Positions 17,201 to 26,237 of a DNA stretch of 64,000 bases are shown here, piece by piece. The stretch is from Shewanella zhangzhouensis. Its GTDB lineage: Bacteria; Pseudomonadota; Gammaproteobacteria; Enterobacterales; Shewanellaceae. The stretch is taken from positions 1,176,501-1,240,500 of the forward strand of contig NZ_CP080414.1 in the NCBI RefSeq assembly GCF_019457615.1, written 5' to 3'. Each line of letters opens with the position of its first letter. Positions within the stretch are counted from its first letter, which is position 1. Position numbers and translations under genes: made by a program. Under the pieces are notes generated by a model. The model made no database searches. It saw nothing but the letters and a program-made list of their open reading frames with translations, and was not told the origin of the DNA.

Positions 17201-17500
17201 TTATCGCGCCTTTGGCAGGGCAATCTTTTGTTCTTCGGACTGGCGATACAGCACCAGCACGTGACCGATAAGCTGCACCTTGGCGGCTTGGGTTTCACGT
17301 ACAATGGCGTCAACGATGGCGTTTTTCATTTCACGATCGCTGCTGGCCACTTTCACCTTGATAAGTTCATGGTGACTCAGGGCTCCGTCGATTTCAGCCA
17401 GCACTCCCTCGGTCAGGCCATTGGCCCCGAGCAGCACCACCGGCTTTAAATCGTGCGCCAGTCCTTTGAGATGCTGTTTTTGTTTGGTGGTCAGATTCAT
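17201..17500 (-). CDS. yhbY: Ribosome-associated RNA-binding protein YhbY (CRS1/YhbY domain)
   Basis: 99 residues from the ATG at 17498-17500; an upstream TTG would add three residues. A complete CRM domain: LTTKQKQHLKGLAHDLKPVV, the GANGLTEGVLAEID loop corresponding to the GxxG motif, HELIKVKVAS and HVLVLYRQS. It associates with pre-50S particles and assists large-subunit assembly. Divergent from rlmE, the conserved arrangement in enterics, where both act on the 50S subunit. Confidence 0.95.
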   Translation of the reverse strand: MNLTTKQKQHLKGLAHDLKPVVLLGANGLTEGVLAEIDGALSHHELIKVKVASSDREMKNAIVDAIVRETQAAKVQLIGHVLVLYRQSEEQKIALPKAR

Positions 17501-17589
17501 TTGTACCAACTTTTGCTGAGTTACTGTTGAAAGTTGGGTATTCTACCCTTATATAGCCCTTGTGTAACTCTCATTGTCGCGGATTTTTA

Positions 17590-18219
17590 ATGACAGCTAA
17601 AAAACGTTCGGCCAGCTCCACCCGTTGGATGCAGGAGCATTTTGATGATCACTATGTGAAATTGGCACAAAAACGGGGCTTACGCTCCCGCGCCGCCTTC
17701 AAGCTCGAAGAATTGCAGGAAAAGGATCATCTGATAAAGCCCGGCATGACGGTGGTGGATTTGGGAGCGGCCCCGGGGGGCTGGTCTCAGGTTGCGGTCA
17801 AACTCGTGGGTGATAGGGGGAAGGTGATAGCCTGTGATATCCTGCCTATGGACCCCATAGTTGGCGTTGATTTTCTGCAGGGTGACTTCCGCGAAGATGC
17901 CGTGCTCAACGCACTGCTCGAGCGGGTTGGTGATGAGAAGGTAGATGTGGTGCTGTCTGATATGGCACCCAATATGAGTGGTTCTGATGGGGTTGATCAG
18001 CCCCGTGCCATGTATCTGGTGGAATTGGCACTGGATATGTGTCATCAGGTATTGGCGTCCAATGGCAGCTTTGCCGTCAAAGTCTTTCAGGGGGAGGGCT
18101 TTGACGAGTACATGAAAGCGGTCAGAGAGGCGTTTAAGGTCGTTAAGACCCGTAAACCGGACTCATCACGGGCGCGTTCCCGTGAGGTCTATCTGGTGGC
18201 GACCGGGTATAAGTTGTAG
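17590..18219 (+). CDS. rlmE: 23S rRNA 2'-O-ribose U2552 methyltransferase
   Basis: 209 residues from ATG 17590; the frame remains open to 17560 but that extension has no homologous look. The SAM motif is DLGAAPGGWSQ. The catalytic K-D-K-E tetrad is represented by Lys in SRAAFKLEE, Asp in LSDMAPNMSG, Lys in FAVKVFQGEGFDEY and Glu in SRARSREVYLV. It methylates U2552 in the A-loop at a late step of 50S maturation and was originally named RrmJ/FtsJ. Upstream of ftsH as in E. coli. Confidence 0.96.
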   Translation: MTAKKRSASSTRWMQEHFDDHYVKLAQKRGLRSRAAFKLEELQEKDHLIKPGMTVVDLGAAPGGWSQVAVKLVGDRGKVIACDILPMDPIVGVDFLQGDFREDAVLNALLERVGDEKVDVVLSDMAPNMSGSDGVDQPRAMYLVELALDMCHQVLASNGSFAVKVFQGEGFDEYMKAVREAFKVVKTRKPDSSRARSREVYLVATGYKL

Positions 18220-18264
18220 TACCCTAACGCTTAGCTTCGACAGACTTTAAAGAGGTCTATTAAT

Positions 18265-20217
18265 TTGAGTGATATGGCAAAAAATCTCATTCTCTGGGTC
18301 GTCATCGCCGTTGTGCTGATGTCGGTATTCCAGGGCTACTCCCCCTCTTCTTCCTCATCGCAGAAGATGGAATATTCCACGTTCCTCGAAGAAAACAAAG
18401 CCGATCAGATCCTGTCGGTTGAGTTCAAGAGCGACCAACGCACCATTGAAGGGCAAAAGCGCAGTGGTGAAAAGTTCACGACTATCATGCCCATGTACGA
18501 CCAGGACCTGATCAATGACCTGGTACGTAAAGGTGTTGTCATCAAAGGGGAAGAAGCGCAGGAATCCAGTTTCCTGACTCAAATATTCATCTCCTGGTTC
18601 CCCATGCTGCTGCTTATCGGCGTGTGGATTTTCTTCATGCGTCAGATGCAGGGCGGCGGCGGAAAGGGCGCTATGTCCTTCGGCAAGAGTAAAGCCAAGC
18701 TGATGAGCGAAGATCAGATTAAAACCACCTTCGCCGATGTGGCCGGCTGTGATGAAGCCAAAGAAGAAGTGAAGGAAATGGTGGACTATCTGCGCGACCC
18801 GACCAAGTTCCAGAAACTGGGTGGCCGCATTCCTACCGGTGTACTGATGGTTGGCCCTCCAGGTACGGGTAAAACCCTGCTGGCGAAAGCCATTGCCGGT
18901 GAAGCCAAGGTACCTTTCTTTACCATTTCAGGTTCAGACTTCGTCGAAATGTTTGTGGGTGTGGGCGCGTCCCGTGTGCGCGACATGTTCGACCAGGCCA
19001 AAAAGTCAGCCCCTTGTATCATCTTCATCGACGAGATCGATGCCGTAGGTCGCCAGCGCGGCGCCGGTCTCGGTGGTGGTCACGATGAGCGTGAGCAAAC
19101 CCTGAACCAGATGCTGGTTGAGATGGATGGTTTCGAAGGCAACGAAGGTATTATCGTGATTGCCGCCACCAACCGTCCTGATGTACTGGATGCGGCGCTT
19201 TTGCGTCCCGGCCGTTTCGATCGCCAGGTGGTGGTAGGTCTGCCAGACGTGCGTGGTCGTGAGCAAATCCTTAAAGTGCATATGCGCAAAGTGCCTTTGG
19301 CTGAAGATGTAAAAGCCAGTGTGATTGCCCGTGGTACGCCCGGTTTCTCCGGTGCCGACCTGGCTAACCTGGTCAACGAAGCCGCTCTCTTTGCCGCCCG
19401 TGGTAACCGCCGCGTGGTGAGTATGGAAGAGTTTGAGCGCGCCAAAGACAAGATCATGATGGGCGCCGAGCGCCGCTCCATGGTGATGTCGGAAGCCGAA
19501 AAGGAAATGACTGCCTACCACGAGGCGGGTCACGCCATTGTGGGTTATCTGGTACCTGAGCACGACCCTGTGCACAAGGTTACTATCATCCCCCGTGGTC
19601 GCGCGCTGGGTGTAACCTTCTTCCTGCCTGAGGCGGATGCCATCAGTCAGAGTCGCCGTAAACTTGAGAGTAAAATCTCGGTTGCCTACGGTGGTCGTCT
19701 GGCCGAAGAGCTGATTTATGGTACCGAGCAGGTATCCACTGGGGCGTCGCAGGACATCAAATATGCAACATCCATTGCCCGTAACATGGTGACCCAGTGG
19801 GGCTTCTCCGACAAGCTTGGCCCGCTGCTCTATGCCGATGAAGAAGGCGAAGTGTTCCTCGGCCGCTCTATGGCCAAGGCCAAGCACATGTCCGACGAAA
19901 CGGCTGCGCTTATCGACGCCGAAGTGAAAGTCATCATCGACCGTAACTATGAGCGTGCCAATCAGCTACTGGTTGATAACATGGACATCCTCCATGCCAT
20001 GAAAGACGCGCTGATGAAGTACGAGACTATCGACTCCCGTCAGATTGAAGATTTGATGGAGCGCCGTGAAGTGCGTATGCCTGTCGACTGGCAGAAGGAT
20101 GAACAAAATGGTGATAAAGGGGATAAGGGTAATAAAGGCGTGGAAGCTGCCGCTCAAGACAATGAGCCAGCAGAGCCTACAGACCTGAACCCAGATGAAC
20201 CTGTGACCAAACATTGA
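18265..20217 (+). CDS. ftsH: ATP-dependent zinc metalloprotease FtsH
   Basis: 650 residues if translation begins at TTG 18265, 647 from ATG 18274. AGAGG (18250-18254) lies 10 bases before the TTG and 19 before the ATG, favouring TTG; homologues often begin MAKNLILW, favouring ATG. Two N-terminal membrane helices flank a periplasmic domain. The AAA module has Walker A GPPGTGKT, Walker B IIFIDEIDA and SRH NRPDVLDAALLRPGRFDRQ; the protease has HEAGH. It degrades misfolded membrane proteins and regulators such as LpxC and sigma-32. The tail is Asp/Glu/Lys rich (GDKGDKGNKGVE). Confidence 0.96.
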   Translation: MSDMAKNLILWVVIAVVLMSVFQGYSPSSSSSQKMEYSTFLEENKADQILSVEFKSDQRTIEGQKRSGEKFTTIMPMYDQDLINDLVRKGVVIKGEEAQESSFLTQIFISWFPMLLLIGVWIFFMRQMQGGGGKGAMSFGKSKAKLMSEDQIKTTFADVAGCDEAKEEVKEMVDYLRDPTKFQKLGGRIPTGVLMVGPPGTGKTLLAKAIAGEAKVPFFTISGSDFVEMFVGVGASRVRDMFDQAKKSAPCIIFIDEIDAVGRQRGAGLGGGHDEREQTLNQMLVEMDGFEGNEGIIVIAATNRPDVLDAALLRPGRFDRQVVVGLPDVRGREQILKVHMRKVPLAEDVKASVIARGTPGFSGADLANLVNEAALFAARGNRRVVSMEEFERAKDKIMMGAERRSMVMSEAEKEMTAYHEAGHAIVGYLVPEHDPVHKVTIIPRGRALGVTFFLPEADAISQSRRKLESKISVAYGGRLAEELIYGTEQVSTGASQDIKYATSIARNMVTQWGFSDKLGPLLYADEEGEVFLGRSMAKAKHMSDETAALIDAEVKVIIDRNYERANQLLVDNMDILHAMKDALMKYETIDSRQIEDLMERREVRMPVDWQKDEQNGDKGDKGNKGVEAAAQDNEPAEPTDLNPDEPVTKH

Positions 20218-20242
20218 TAGCGCTTAACGATTGATGTCACTG

Positions 20243-20268
20243 AGAAAACCCCGAACCCGGGGTTTTCT
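20243..20268 (+). terminator. Intrinsic terminator after ftsH
   Basis: AGAAAACCCCG (20243-20253), AACC loop, CGGGGTTTTCT (20258-20268). It lies only 16 bases before the folP start, so folP may depend on partial read-through. Confidence 0.75.
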
Positions 20269-20284
20269 TGTTTAAGGAGTACCC

Positions 20285-21124
20285 GTGTTTACGCTGACTG
20301 CCAGAGAGAAAACTCTCGACCTTAGCCGCCCCGTGGTGATGGGAATTTTGAACGTGACTCCGGATTCGTTTTCTGATGGAGGCCAGTTCACCGCGTTTGA
20401 GCGTGCCTGTGAACATGCTGACCAGTTGGTAACAGAAGGTGCGGCCATTATTGATATAGGTGGCGAGTCTACCCGCCCCGGTGCTGCCGAGGTATCGCTG
20501 GATGAAGAGCTCAGCCGTGTGATCCCACTGGTAGAGTATGTCAGCAAGACCCACGATGTATGGATTTCGGTGGATACCAGTAAAGCCGGTGTGATGAGTG
20601 AAGCCGCCAAGGCCGGTGCCCACTTGATCAATGATGTGCGTGCACTGATGGAGCCGGGGGCGCTCGAAGCCGCGGCGGCTTCGGGATTAGCCGTATGCTT
20701 AATGCATATGCAGGGGCAGCCGCGCACCATGCAACAAAGCCCGGAATATGACAATTTAATAGAAGATGTTTGCACGTTTTTTGAACATCGCGTCGCTGCT
20801 TGTGTTGACGCGGGGATCCCACAGGCGCAGATTATCCTTGATCCCGGATTTGGATTCGGTAAAACACTTTCGCACAACTATGAGCTGCTTGCCCGATTTG
20901 CAGAGTTTGAGCGATTTGGTTTACCGCTGCTGGCAGGCTTGTCCCGAAAGAGTATGCTGGGCAATTTGCTTGGCCGTGATGCAACTTCACGCCTTGCAGG
21001 CAGTCTCGCTGGTGCCTTATTGTCGGCGCAGCAGGGCGCAAACATAATCAGGGTGCATGATGTTGCAGAGACGATAGATGTCCTCAAGGTGTTTGAGGCC
21101 ACCCGGGAATATAAAAACCTGTAA
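20285..21124 (+). CDS. folP: Dihydropteroate synthase
   Basis: 279 residues from GTG 20285, preceded by AAGGAG. The pterin/pABA site motifs are GILNVTPDSFSDGG, IDIGGESTRPGA and ISVDTSKAGV, with LIDPGFGFGKTLSHN-like ILDPGFGFGKT and the C-terminal IIRVHDVAET. It condenses hydroxymethyl-dihydropterin pyrophosphate with p-aminobenzoate in folate synthesis and is the sulfonamide target. Located between ftsH and glmM as in E. coli. Confidence 0.96.
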   Translation: MFTLTAREKTLDLSRPVVMGILNVTPDSFSDGGQFTAFERACEHADQLVTEGAAIIDIGGESTRPGAAEVSLDEELSRVIPLVEYVSKTHDVWISVDTSKAGVMSEAAKAGAHLINDVRALMEPGALEAAAASGLAVCLMHMQGQPRTMQQSPEYDNLIEDVCTFFEHRVAACVDAGIPQAQIILDPGFGFGKTLSHNYELLARFAEFERFGLPLLAGLSRKSMLGNLLGRDATSRLAGSLAGALLSAQQGANIIRVHDVAETIDVLKVFEATREYKNL

Positions 21125-21186
21125 TGTAATTGGAGCAGGGACCAACAAACGCTCATCATTGAGCGTGGATGTGAATGGGGTAGAGA

Positions 21187-22524
21187 GTGTCACAACGTAA
21201 ATTTTTTGGAACCGATGGGATCCGCGGCAAAGTGGGCGCGGATCAGATGACGCCCGAATTGGCATTGAAACTCGGGTGGGCCGCAGGCAGGGTGCTGGCA
21301 AGAACTGGCACCAAAAAGGTCATCATCGGAAAAGATACCCGTATCTCCGGGTACATGTTCGAGTCGGCGTTGGAGGCTGGCTTTTCTTCCGCTGGGCTTA
21401 ACGTGTTGTTAATGGGGCCCATGCCTACACCTGCAGTCGCTTATCTTACCCGCACTTTCCGGGCAGAAGCCGGTGTCGTTATCAGCGCTTCCCATAACCC
21501 ATATTACGACAACGGTATTAAGTTCTTTTCCAATGATGGCAGTAAGCTGGATGATGAAATTGAGCTTGCCATTGAAGCCGAATTGGAAAAACCGCTGATC
21601 TGCGCCGAGTCCCAGTTTTTGGGCAAGGTATCCCGCATCGATGATGCCCGTGGCCGTTATATCGAATATTGCAAAGGGAACTTCCCGGCAGACCAAACCT
21701 TGAGTGGCCTGAAAATTGTGGTGGATTGTGCCCATGGTGCAACTTACCACATAGCCCCGGCAGTATTTCGTGAGCTCGGTGCTGAGGTAGTAGCTATTGG
21801 GGTTGAGCCCAATGGCATGAACATCAACGATAAGTGCGGTGCGACCTCGATGGGGGCCATCCGCGAGAAGGTACTCGAAGTCAACGCCGACCTTGGGATC
21901 GCTCTGGATGGTGATGGTGACCGGATCATGATGGTAACCGGAGACGGTGACATTATTGATGGCGACCAAATTCTCTACATACTGGCACTGGATGCAAAAG
22001 AGCGCGGTCTGTTAAAGGGCGGTGTCGTGGGCACCCAAATGGCAAATCTGGGCCTTGAACTGGCACTTAAAGACGAGGATATTCCCTTCGCCCGCTCCAA
22101 GGTGGGCGACCGCTATGTGATGGAGCTTCTCAAAGAACTGGGTTGGCGCATCGGTGGAGAAAATTCCGGGCACATTCTCAACCTCGACCACGGGACTACC
22201 GGTGACGGTATAGTGGCCGGCATTCTGGTGCTTGCGGCAATGCGTCGCAGCGGAAAAGATCTGCAACAGCTGATTGCCAAGCTCAAGATGTTCCCACAGG
22301 TGCTTGTGAATGTGCGCTTTGAAGGCGATAAAAATCCGCTGGAAGCGGAAAGTGTTACTGCCAAGGTAGCTGAAGTGGAACGCGAGCTCGGTGAACGGGG
22401 CCGGGTGTTGCTGCGTAAATCCGGTACAGAGCCGCTGCTGAGGGTGATGGTTGAGGGTGAAGATAAAGAGACTGTGACGCGTCTCGCCAACGCCATTGCC
22501 GATGCAGTAAAAGCGGCCGCTTAA
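21187..22524 (+). CDS. glmM: Phosphoglucosamine mutase
   Basis: 445 residues from GTG 21187, starting MSQRKFFGTDGIRGKVG. The phosphoserine loop SASHNPYYDNGIK puts the catalytic serine at residue 102, as in E. coli. The metal loop is DGDGDR and the sugar loop GGENSGH; RKSGTEPLLRVM is the phosphate-binding end. It interconverts GlcN-6-P and GlcN-1-P for peptidoglycan and LPS, so it meets the GlcN-6-P pool that NagA/NagB act on upstream in this window. Confidence 0.96.
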   Translation: MSQRKFFGTDGIRGKVGADQMTPELALKLGWAAGRVLARTGTKKVIIGKDTRISGYMFESALEAGFSSAGLNVLLMGPMPTPAVAYLTRTFRAEAGVVISASHNPYYDNGIKFFSNDGSKLDDEIELAIEAELEKPLICAESQFLGKVSRIDDARGRYIEYCKGNFPADQTLSGLKIVVDCAHGATYHIAPAVFRELGAEVVAIGVEPNGMNINDKCGATSMGAIREKVLEVNADLGIALDGDGDRIMMVTGDGDIIDGDQILYILALDAKERGLLKGGVVGTQMANLGLELALKDEDIPFARSKVGDRYVMELLKELGWRIGGENSGHILNLDHGTTGDGIVAGILVLAAMRRSGKDLQQLIAKLKMFPQVLVNVRFEGDKNPLEAESVTAKVAEVERELGERGRVLLRKSGTEPLLRVMVEGEDKETVTRLANAIADAVKAAA

Positions 22525-22638
22525 AAGAGTTAATGTATAAATTTTAGTGGCTTAGCGCGCATTTTAAGCAAAAATAGGCTCGCTGGAATAAAAAAGCAAC
22601 AGTCGGGCCTGTTTTTGCCAAAAAGTCGAAAATAGGTG

Positions 22639-22667
22639 TTGTAACTTAAAACGCGGTTCGCTATTAT
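22639..22667 (+). promoter_or_regulatory. Probable tpiA promoter
   Basis: TTGTAA (22639-22644), 17-bp spacer, TATTAT (22662-22667), 26 bases before the tpiA start codon. Confidence 0.55.
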
Positions 22668-22693
22668 TCGCTCCGCTTTCAGAGGAGATGGAG

Positions 22694-23476
22694 ATGGCAC
22701 TCAGACGTCCAATGGTAGCAGGCAACTGGAAGATGAATGGCAGCGCAGCGCTGGCACAGGAACTCTTCAAAAAGTTTGCCGTTAAGCTCCAAAATGATTC
22801 AGCGGAAGTTGTCTTGTGTCCGCCGACAATTTACCTCGAGAGCGTCAGGCAGTTGCTCGAAGCGAATAAGGAAGCCTTAAATGGTAGCCTGGTTCGAATG
22901 GGGGCTCAAAACTTGAGTCAACATGACTTCGGTGCGTATACCGGAGAGATTTCCGGGCAGATGCTGAAAGATTCCGGATGCCGATATGTAATTGTCGGGC
23001 ATTCAGAGCGGCGAAGAATGTATGGTGAAACCAGCGATATAGTCGCAGAAAAGTTCGCCGCCGCCCAAAAGCACGGCTTGACTCCAATACTCTGTGTTGG
23101 TGAATCAGGCCCAGCTCGAGAAGCTAGAAGAACCTTCGAGGTGATAGCAGAAGAGCTGGACGTGGTAATCGAAAAGAACGGTACCATGGCTTTTGATAAC
23201 GCCATTATCGCCTATGAGCCCCTTTGGGCAGTAGGGACAGGTAAAAGCGCTACACCAGAGCAAGCCCAGGAAGTTCATGCGTTTATTCGCAGAAGGCTCT
23301 CTGAAGTTTCCCCCTTCATCGGGGAGAATGTCAGGATTTTGTATGGCGGAAGTGTAACGCCAAGCAACGCGGCAGATTTATTCGCCCAACCTGATGTTGA
23401 CGGTGGACTGATTGGCGGAGCCAGTTTAAACTCGTCCGAGTTTTTAACTCTGTGTTCCATAGCAATGAGCGCATAA
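22694..23476 (+). CDS. tpiA: Triosephosphate isomerase
   Basis: 260 residues from ATG 22694. A second ATG at 22688 directly abuts the AGGAG at 22683-22687, so the later ATG (spacing 6) is preferred. Motifs: Asn/Lys of AGNWKMNG, His95-equivalent in VGHSERRRMYGE, catalytic Glu in AYEPLWAVGTGKSA, and YGGSVTPSNAADLF phosphate loop. Interconverts dihydroxyacetone phosphate and glyceraldehyde 3-phosphate. Its placement between glmM and secG is typical of Shewanella and pseudomonads, not E. coli. Codon choice looks somewhat more AT-rich and less biased than in nearby translation genes. Confidence 0.96.
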   Translation: MALRRPMVAGNWKMNGSAALAQELFKKFAVKLQNDSAEVVLCPPTIYLESVRQLLEANKEALNGSLVRMGAQNLSQHDFGAYTGEISGQMLKDSGCRYVIVGHSERRRMYGETSDIVAEKFAAAQKHGLTPILCVGESGPAREARRTFEVIAEELDVVIEKNGTMAFDNAIIAYEPLWAVGTGKSATPEQAQEVHAFIRRRLSEVSPFIGENVRILYGGSVTPSNAADLFAQPDVDGGLIGGASLNSSEFLTLCSIAMSA

Positions 23477-23477
23477 T

Positions 23478-23804
23478 ATGTACGAAGTACTGATAGTTAT
23501 CTACTTGTTGGTCGCATTGGGTCTGATTGGCCTGGTTCTCATCCAGCAAGGTAAAGGAGCCGACATGGGTGCGTCATTTGGCGCAGGCGCATCAGGCACC
23601 CTGTTTGGTTCGAGTGGTTCAGGCAACTTTTTGACCCGTTCCACTGCAATCCTGGCTGTGGCATTCTTCACTCTGAGCCTGATCATAGGCAACCTGAGTG
23701 CGAACCACATCAAGCAGGAAGATAAATGGAACAACATCGGTTCTGAACCTACCGCAGAGGAAGTTCAGCAGACCGAAAAGTCAGAAACCAAAATTCCTGA
23801 CTAA
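23478..23804 (+). CDS. secG: Protein translocase subunit SecG
   Basis: 108 residues; starts one base after the tpiA stop. Two membrane helices (about 3-22 and 52-73) around the Gly/Ser-rich loop GADMGASFGAGASGTLFGSSG, the SecG hallmark, then a charged Glu/Lys-rich C-terminus. Accessory subunit of SecYEG that helps SecA cycling. Followed by tRNA-Leu 12 bases later, as in E. coli secG-leuU. Confidence 0.95.
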   Translation: MYEVLIVIYLLVALGLIGLVLIQQGKGADMGASFGAGASGTLFGSSGSGNFLTRSTAILAVAFFTLSLIIGNLSANHIKQEDKWNNIGSEPTAEEVQQTEKSETKIPD

Positions 23805-23816
23805 AAAGCACGATTA

Positions 23817-23903
23817 GCCGAGGTGGTGAAATTGGTAGACGCGCAGCCTTGAGGTGGCTGTGTCCTAACGGACGTGCGGGTTCAAGTCCCGCTCTCGGCA
23901 CCA
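23817..23903 (+). tRNA. tRNA-Leu (anticodon GAG)
   Basis: 87 bases including encoded CCA, with the long variable arm of class II tRNAs (TGTCCTAACGGACG). Acceptor GCCGAGG, anticodon loop TTGAGGT, T-arm GTTCAAGTC. Probably co-transcribed with secG. Confidence 0.97.
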
Positions 23904-23983
23904 ATTAAAATGATTGTAACCAGGTCAAACAGGTAGCAATCATTGCAAGTAAGTTGTTAAGTCAATATACTTGCAGCAGTTGA

Positions 23984-24060
<77 letters not shown>

Positions 24061-24121
24061 GCTCCCAGTTTCGAGTTTATGGAAGAATTCGCTACTGTAA
24101 ACAGGTTCTTATAAGCAATGG

Positions 24122-24143
24122 CCTCGTTATTACGGGGTTTTTT
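24122..24143 (+). terminator. Terminator after initiator tRNA
   Basis: CCTCG, TTATTA loop, CGGGG and six T; a short stem with a T-G pair. Confidence 0.6.
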
Positions 24144-24192
24144 GTTATATGGACTTTCAGATCCACCGCAGTGTTTTGCGGTACAGTTACTG

Positions 24193-24218
24193 GGGCTTTA
24201 TAGCCCTTTTTTGTTTTT
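24193..24218 (+). terminator. Second weak terminator/attenuator just before rimP
   Basis: GGGCT, TTAT loop, AGCCC, then TTTTTTGTTTTTT. It ends 12 bases before the rimP start, so termination here would directly limit rimP-nusA-infB expression. Confidence 0.55.
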
Positions 24219-24230
24219 TCGGGGGTCACT

Positions 24231-24686
24231 TTGGCGACATTGGAAACCAGACTGGCAGAAATGCTGACACCGGCTGTCGAAGCCGCTGGCTATGTGGTGT
24301 GGGGCATTGAATACGTGCAGGCAGGAAAGCATTCAATCCTGCGTGTTTATATCGACAGCGAGCAGGGTATTTCCGTTGACGACTGTGCTGAAGCCAGTCG
24401 CCAAATCAGTGCAATCCTCGATGTGGAAGACCCAATTTCCAACGAATACACTCTCGAAGTGTCTTCGCCTGGGCTGGACAGACCGCTGTTCAACGCAGCC
24501 CAATACGCCCGTTATCTGGGTGAGGATGTAAAAGTACAACTGACCATGCCTGTGGAAGGCAGTCGGAACTTGAAAGGTGTTATCGACAAGGTTGAAGGCC
24601 AGATGCTGACCATCATAGTCGATGGCAAGACATTGGTCGTTGCCCTGGACAATATCCGCAAAGGCAACATTATTGCGAAGTTTTGA
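24231..24686 (+). CDS. rimP: Ribosome maturation factor RimP
   Basis: 151 residues from TTG 24231 (MATLETRLAEML), preceded by GGGGG. The conserved core DSEQGISVDDCAEASRQISAILD followed by YTLEVSSPGLDRPLF is diagnostic, and the C-terminal SH3-like domain ends ALDNIRKGNIIAKF. It helps assemble the 30S central pseudoknot. First protein gene of the operon with nusA and infB; a TTG start may limit its translation. Confidence 0.95.
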   Translation: MATLETRLAEMLTPAVEAAGYVVWGIEYVQAGKHSILRVYIDSEQGISVDDCAEASRQISAILDVEDPISNEYTLEVSSPGLDRPLFNAAQYARYLGEDVKVQLTMPVEGSRNLKGVIDKVEGQMLTIIVDGKTLVVALDNIRKGNIIAKF

Positions 24687-24713
24687 TGGTTTCAAGGTGA
24701 ACGAGGCAAGACG

Positions 24714-26213
24714 ATGAATAAAGAGATTCTGCTGGTCGCTGAGGCGGTTTCAAACGAAAAAGCCGTTCCGCGTGAAAAGATTTTCGAGGCGCTGGAGACA
24801 GCTCTGGCCACGGCAACCAAGAAAAAGTACGAAGGTGATATCGACGTTCGTGTGGCCATCGATCGCAAGACCGGTGACTATGAAACCTTCCGTCGCTGGA
24901 TGGTGGTTGAGGACAACGGCGAAGCGCTGGAAAACCCTTACCGTGAGATCACGCTCGAAGCCGCCCGCTATGAAGAACCTGAAATTCAGGTGGGTGAGTT
25001 TATCGAGGACGAAATCGAGTCCGTGGTTTTCGACCGTATCACAACCCAAACTGCCAAGCAGGTTATCGTGCAAAAAGTGCGCGAGGCCGAGCGTGCTCAG
25101 GTAGTTGAACAGTTTTACGATAAAGAAGGCGAAATCATCACTGGTGTGGTGAAGAAGAGCAATCGTGACAGTGTCATCGTTGACCTTGGTAACAACGCCG
25201 ATGGCGTGTTGTACAAAGAAGACCTGATTGCCCGCGAATCCTTCCGCCCAGGCGACCGCGTTCGCGCACTGCTCTACGCAGTACGTCCCGAGGCCCGTGG
25301 TGCTCAGTTGTACCTTACCCGTACCAAGCCTGAAATGCTGATCGAGCTCTTCCGCGTGGAAGTGCCCGAAATCGCTGACGAGATGATCGAGGTGATGGGT
25401 GCTGCCCGTGACCCAGGCAGCCGCGCCAAGATTGCTGTGAAGTCTAACGACCGTCGCATCGATCCTATCGGCGCCTGTGTGGGTATGCGTGGTGCCCGTG
25501 TTCAGGCCGTGTCCAACGAACTCGGTGGTGAGCGCGTGGATATTGTGCTGTGGGACGATAACCCAGCGCAATTTGTTATCAACGCCATGGCACCAGCCGA
25601 TGTGGCTTCTATCATCGTGGATGAAGATAACCACTCCATGGATATCGCCGTGGAAGCTGATTCTCTGGCCCAGGCCATTGGCCGTAACGGTCAGAACGTG
25701 CGTTTGGCCACTCAACTGACCGGTTGGGAGCTGAACGTGATGACAGTGGCAGACATGAATGCCAAGCACCAGGCCGAAAGTGCCAAGGTGGTTGCGCTGT
25801 TTATGGAGTCACTGGATGTAGATGAAGATTTTGCTCAGGTGCTGGCCGATGAAGGCTTCACCTCACTGGAAGAAGTGGCTTATGTACCGGTTGCCGAACT
25901 CTTGGCAATCGATGGCTTTGACGAGGATATCGTTGAAGCGCTGCGTGAGCGCGCCAAAGCGGCCATTTCTACCCGTGCGTTGGCGTCTGAAGAAGCGCTG
26001 GACGGTGCAGAGCCGAGTGAAGAATTGCTGAATCTGGAAGGCATGGAGCGCCACCTCGCGTTTGTACTTGCAAGCCGTGGTGTAGTGACGCTGGAAGATT
26101 TGGCCGAACAAGGCATTGATGATTTGATCGAAATAGAAGAATTGACAGAAGAGAAAGCCGGTGCGCTGATCATGGCTGCCCGTAACATCTGTTGGTTTGG
26201 CGAAGAGTCTTAA
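24714..26213 (+). CDS. nusA: Transcription termination/antitermination factor NusA
   Basis: 499 residues. Order: N-terminal RNA-polymerase-binding domain (1-125), S1 domain (VKKSNRDSVIVDLG region, about 140-200), two KH domains (GACVGMRGARVQAVSNELGG and the later AIGRNGQNVRLATQLTG), and two C-terminal acidic repeats containing LADEGFTSLEEVA and LASRGVVTLEDLA. The two acidic repeats, which bind alpha-CTD and lambda N, are typical of gammaproteobacteria. Starts 27 bases after rimP and precedes infB by 24. Confidence 0.97.
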   Translation: MNKEILLVAEAVSNEKAVPREKIFEALETALATATKKKYEGDIDVRVAIDRKTGDYETFRRWMVVEDNGEALENPYREITLEAARYEEPEIQVGEFIEDEIESVVFDRITTQTAKQVIVQKVREAERAQVVEQFYDKEGEIITGVVKKSNRDSVIVDLGNNADGVLYKEDLIARESFRPGDRVRALLYAVRPEARGAQLYLTRTKPEMLIELFRVEVPEIADEMIEVMGAARDPGSRAKIAVKSNDRRIDPIGACVGMRGARVQAVSNELGGERVDIVLWDDNPAQFVINAMAPADVASIIVDEDNHSMDIAVEADSLAQAIGRNGQNVRLATQLTGWELNVMTVADMNAKHQAESAKVVALFMESLDVDEDFAQVLADEGFTSLEEVAYVPVAELLAIDGFDEDIVEALRERAKAAISTRALASEEALDGAEPSEELLNLEGMERHLAFVLASRGVVTLEDLAEQGIDDLIEIEELTEEKAGALIMAARNICWFGEES

Positions 26214-26237
26214 GTCGATCAACAGGGGAGGTAACCT

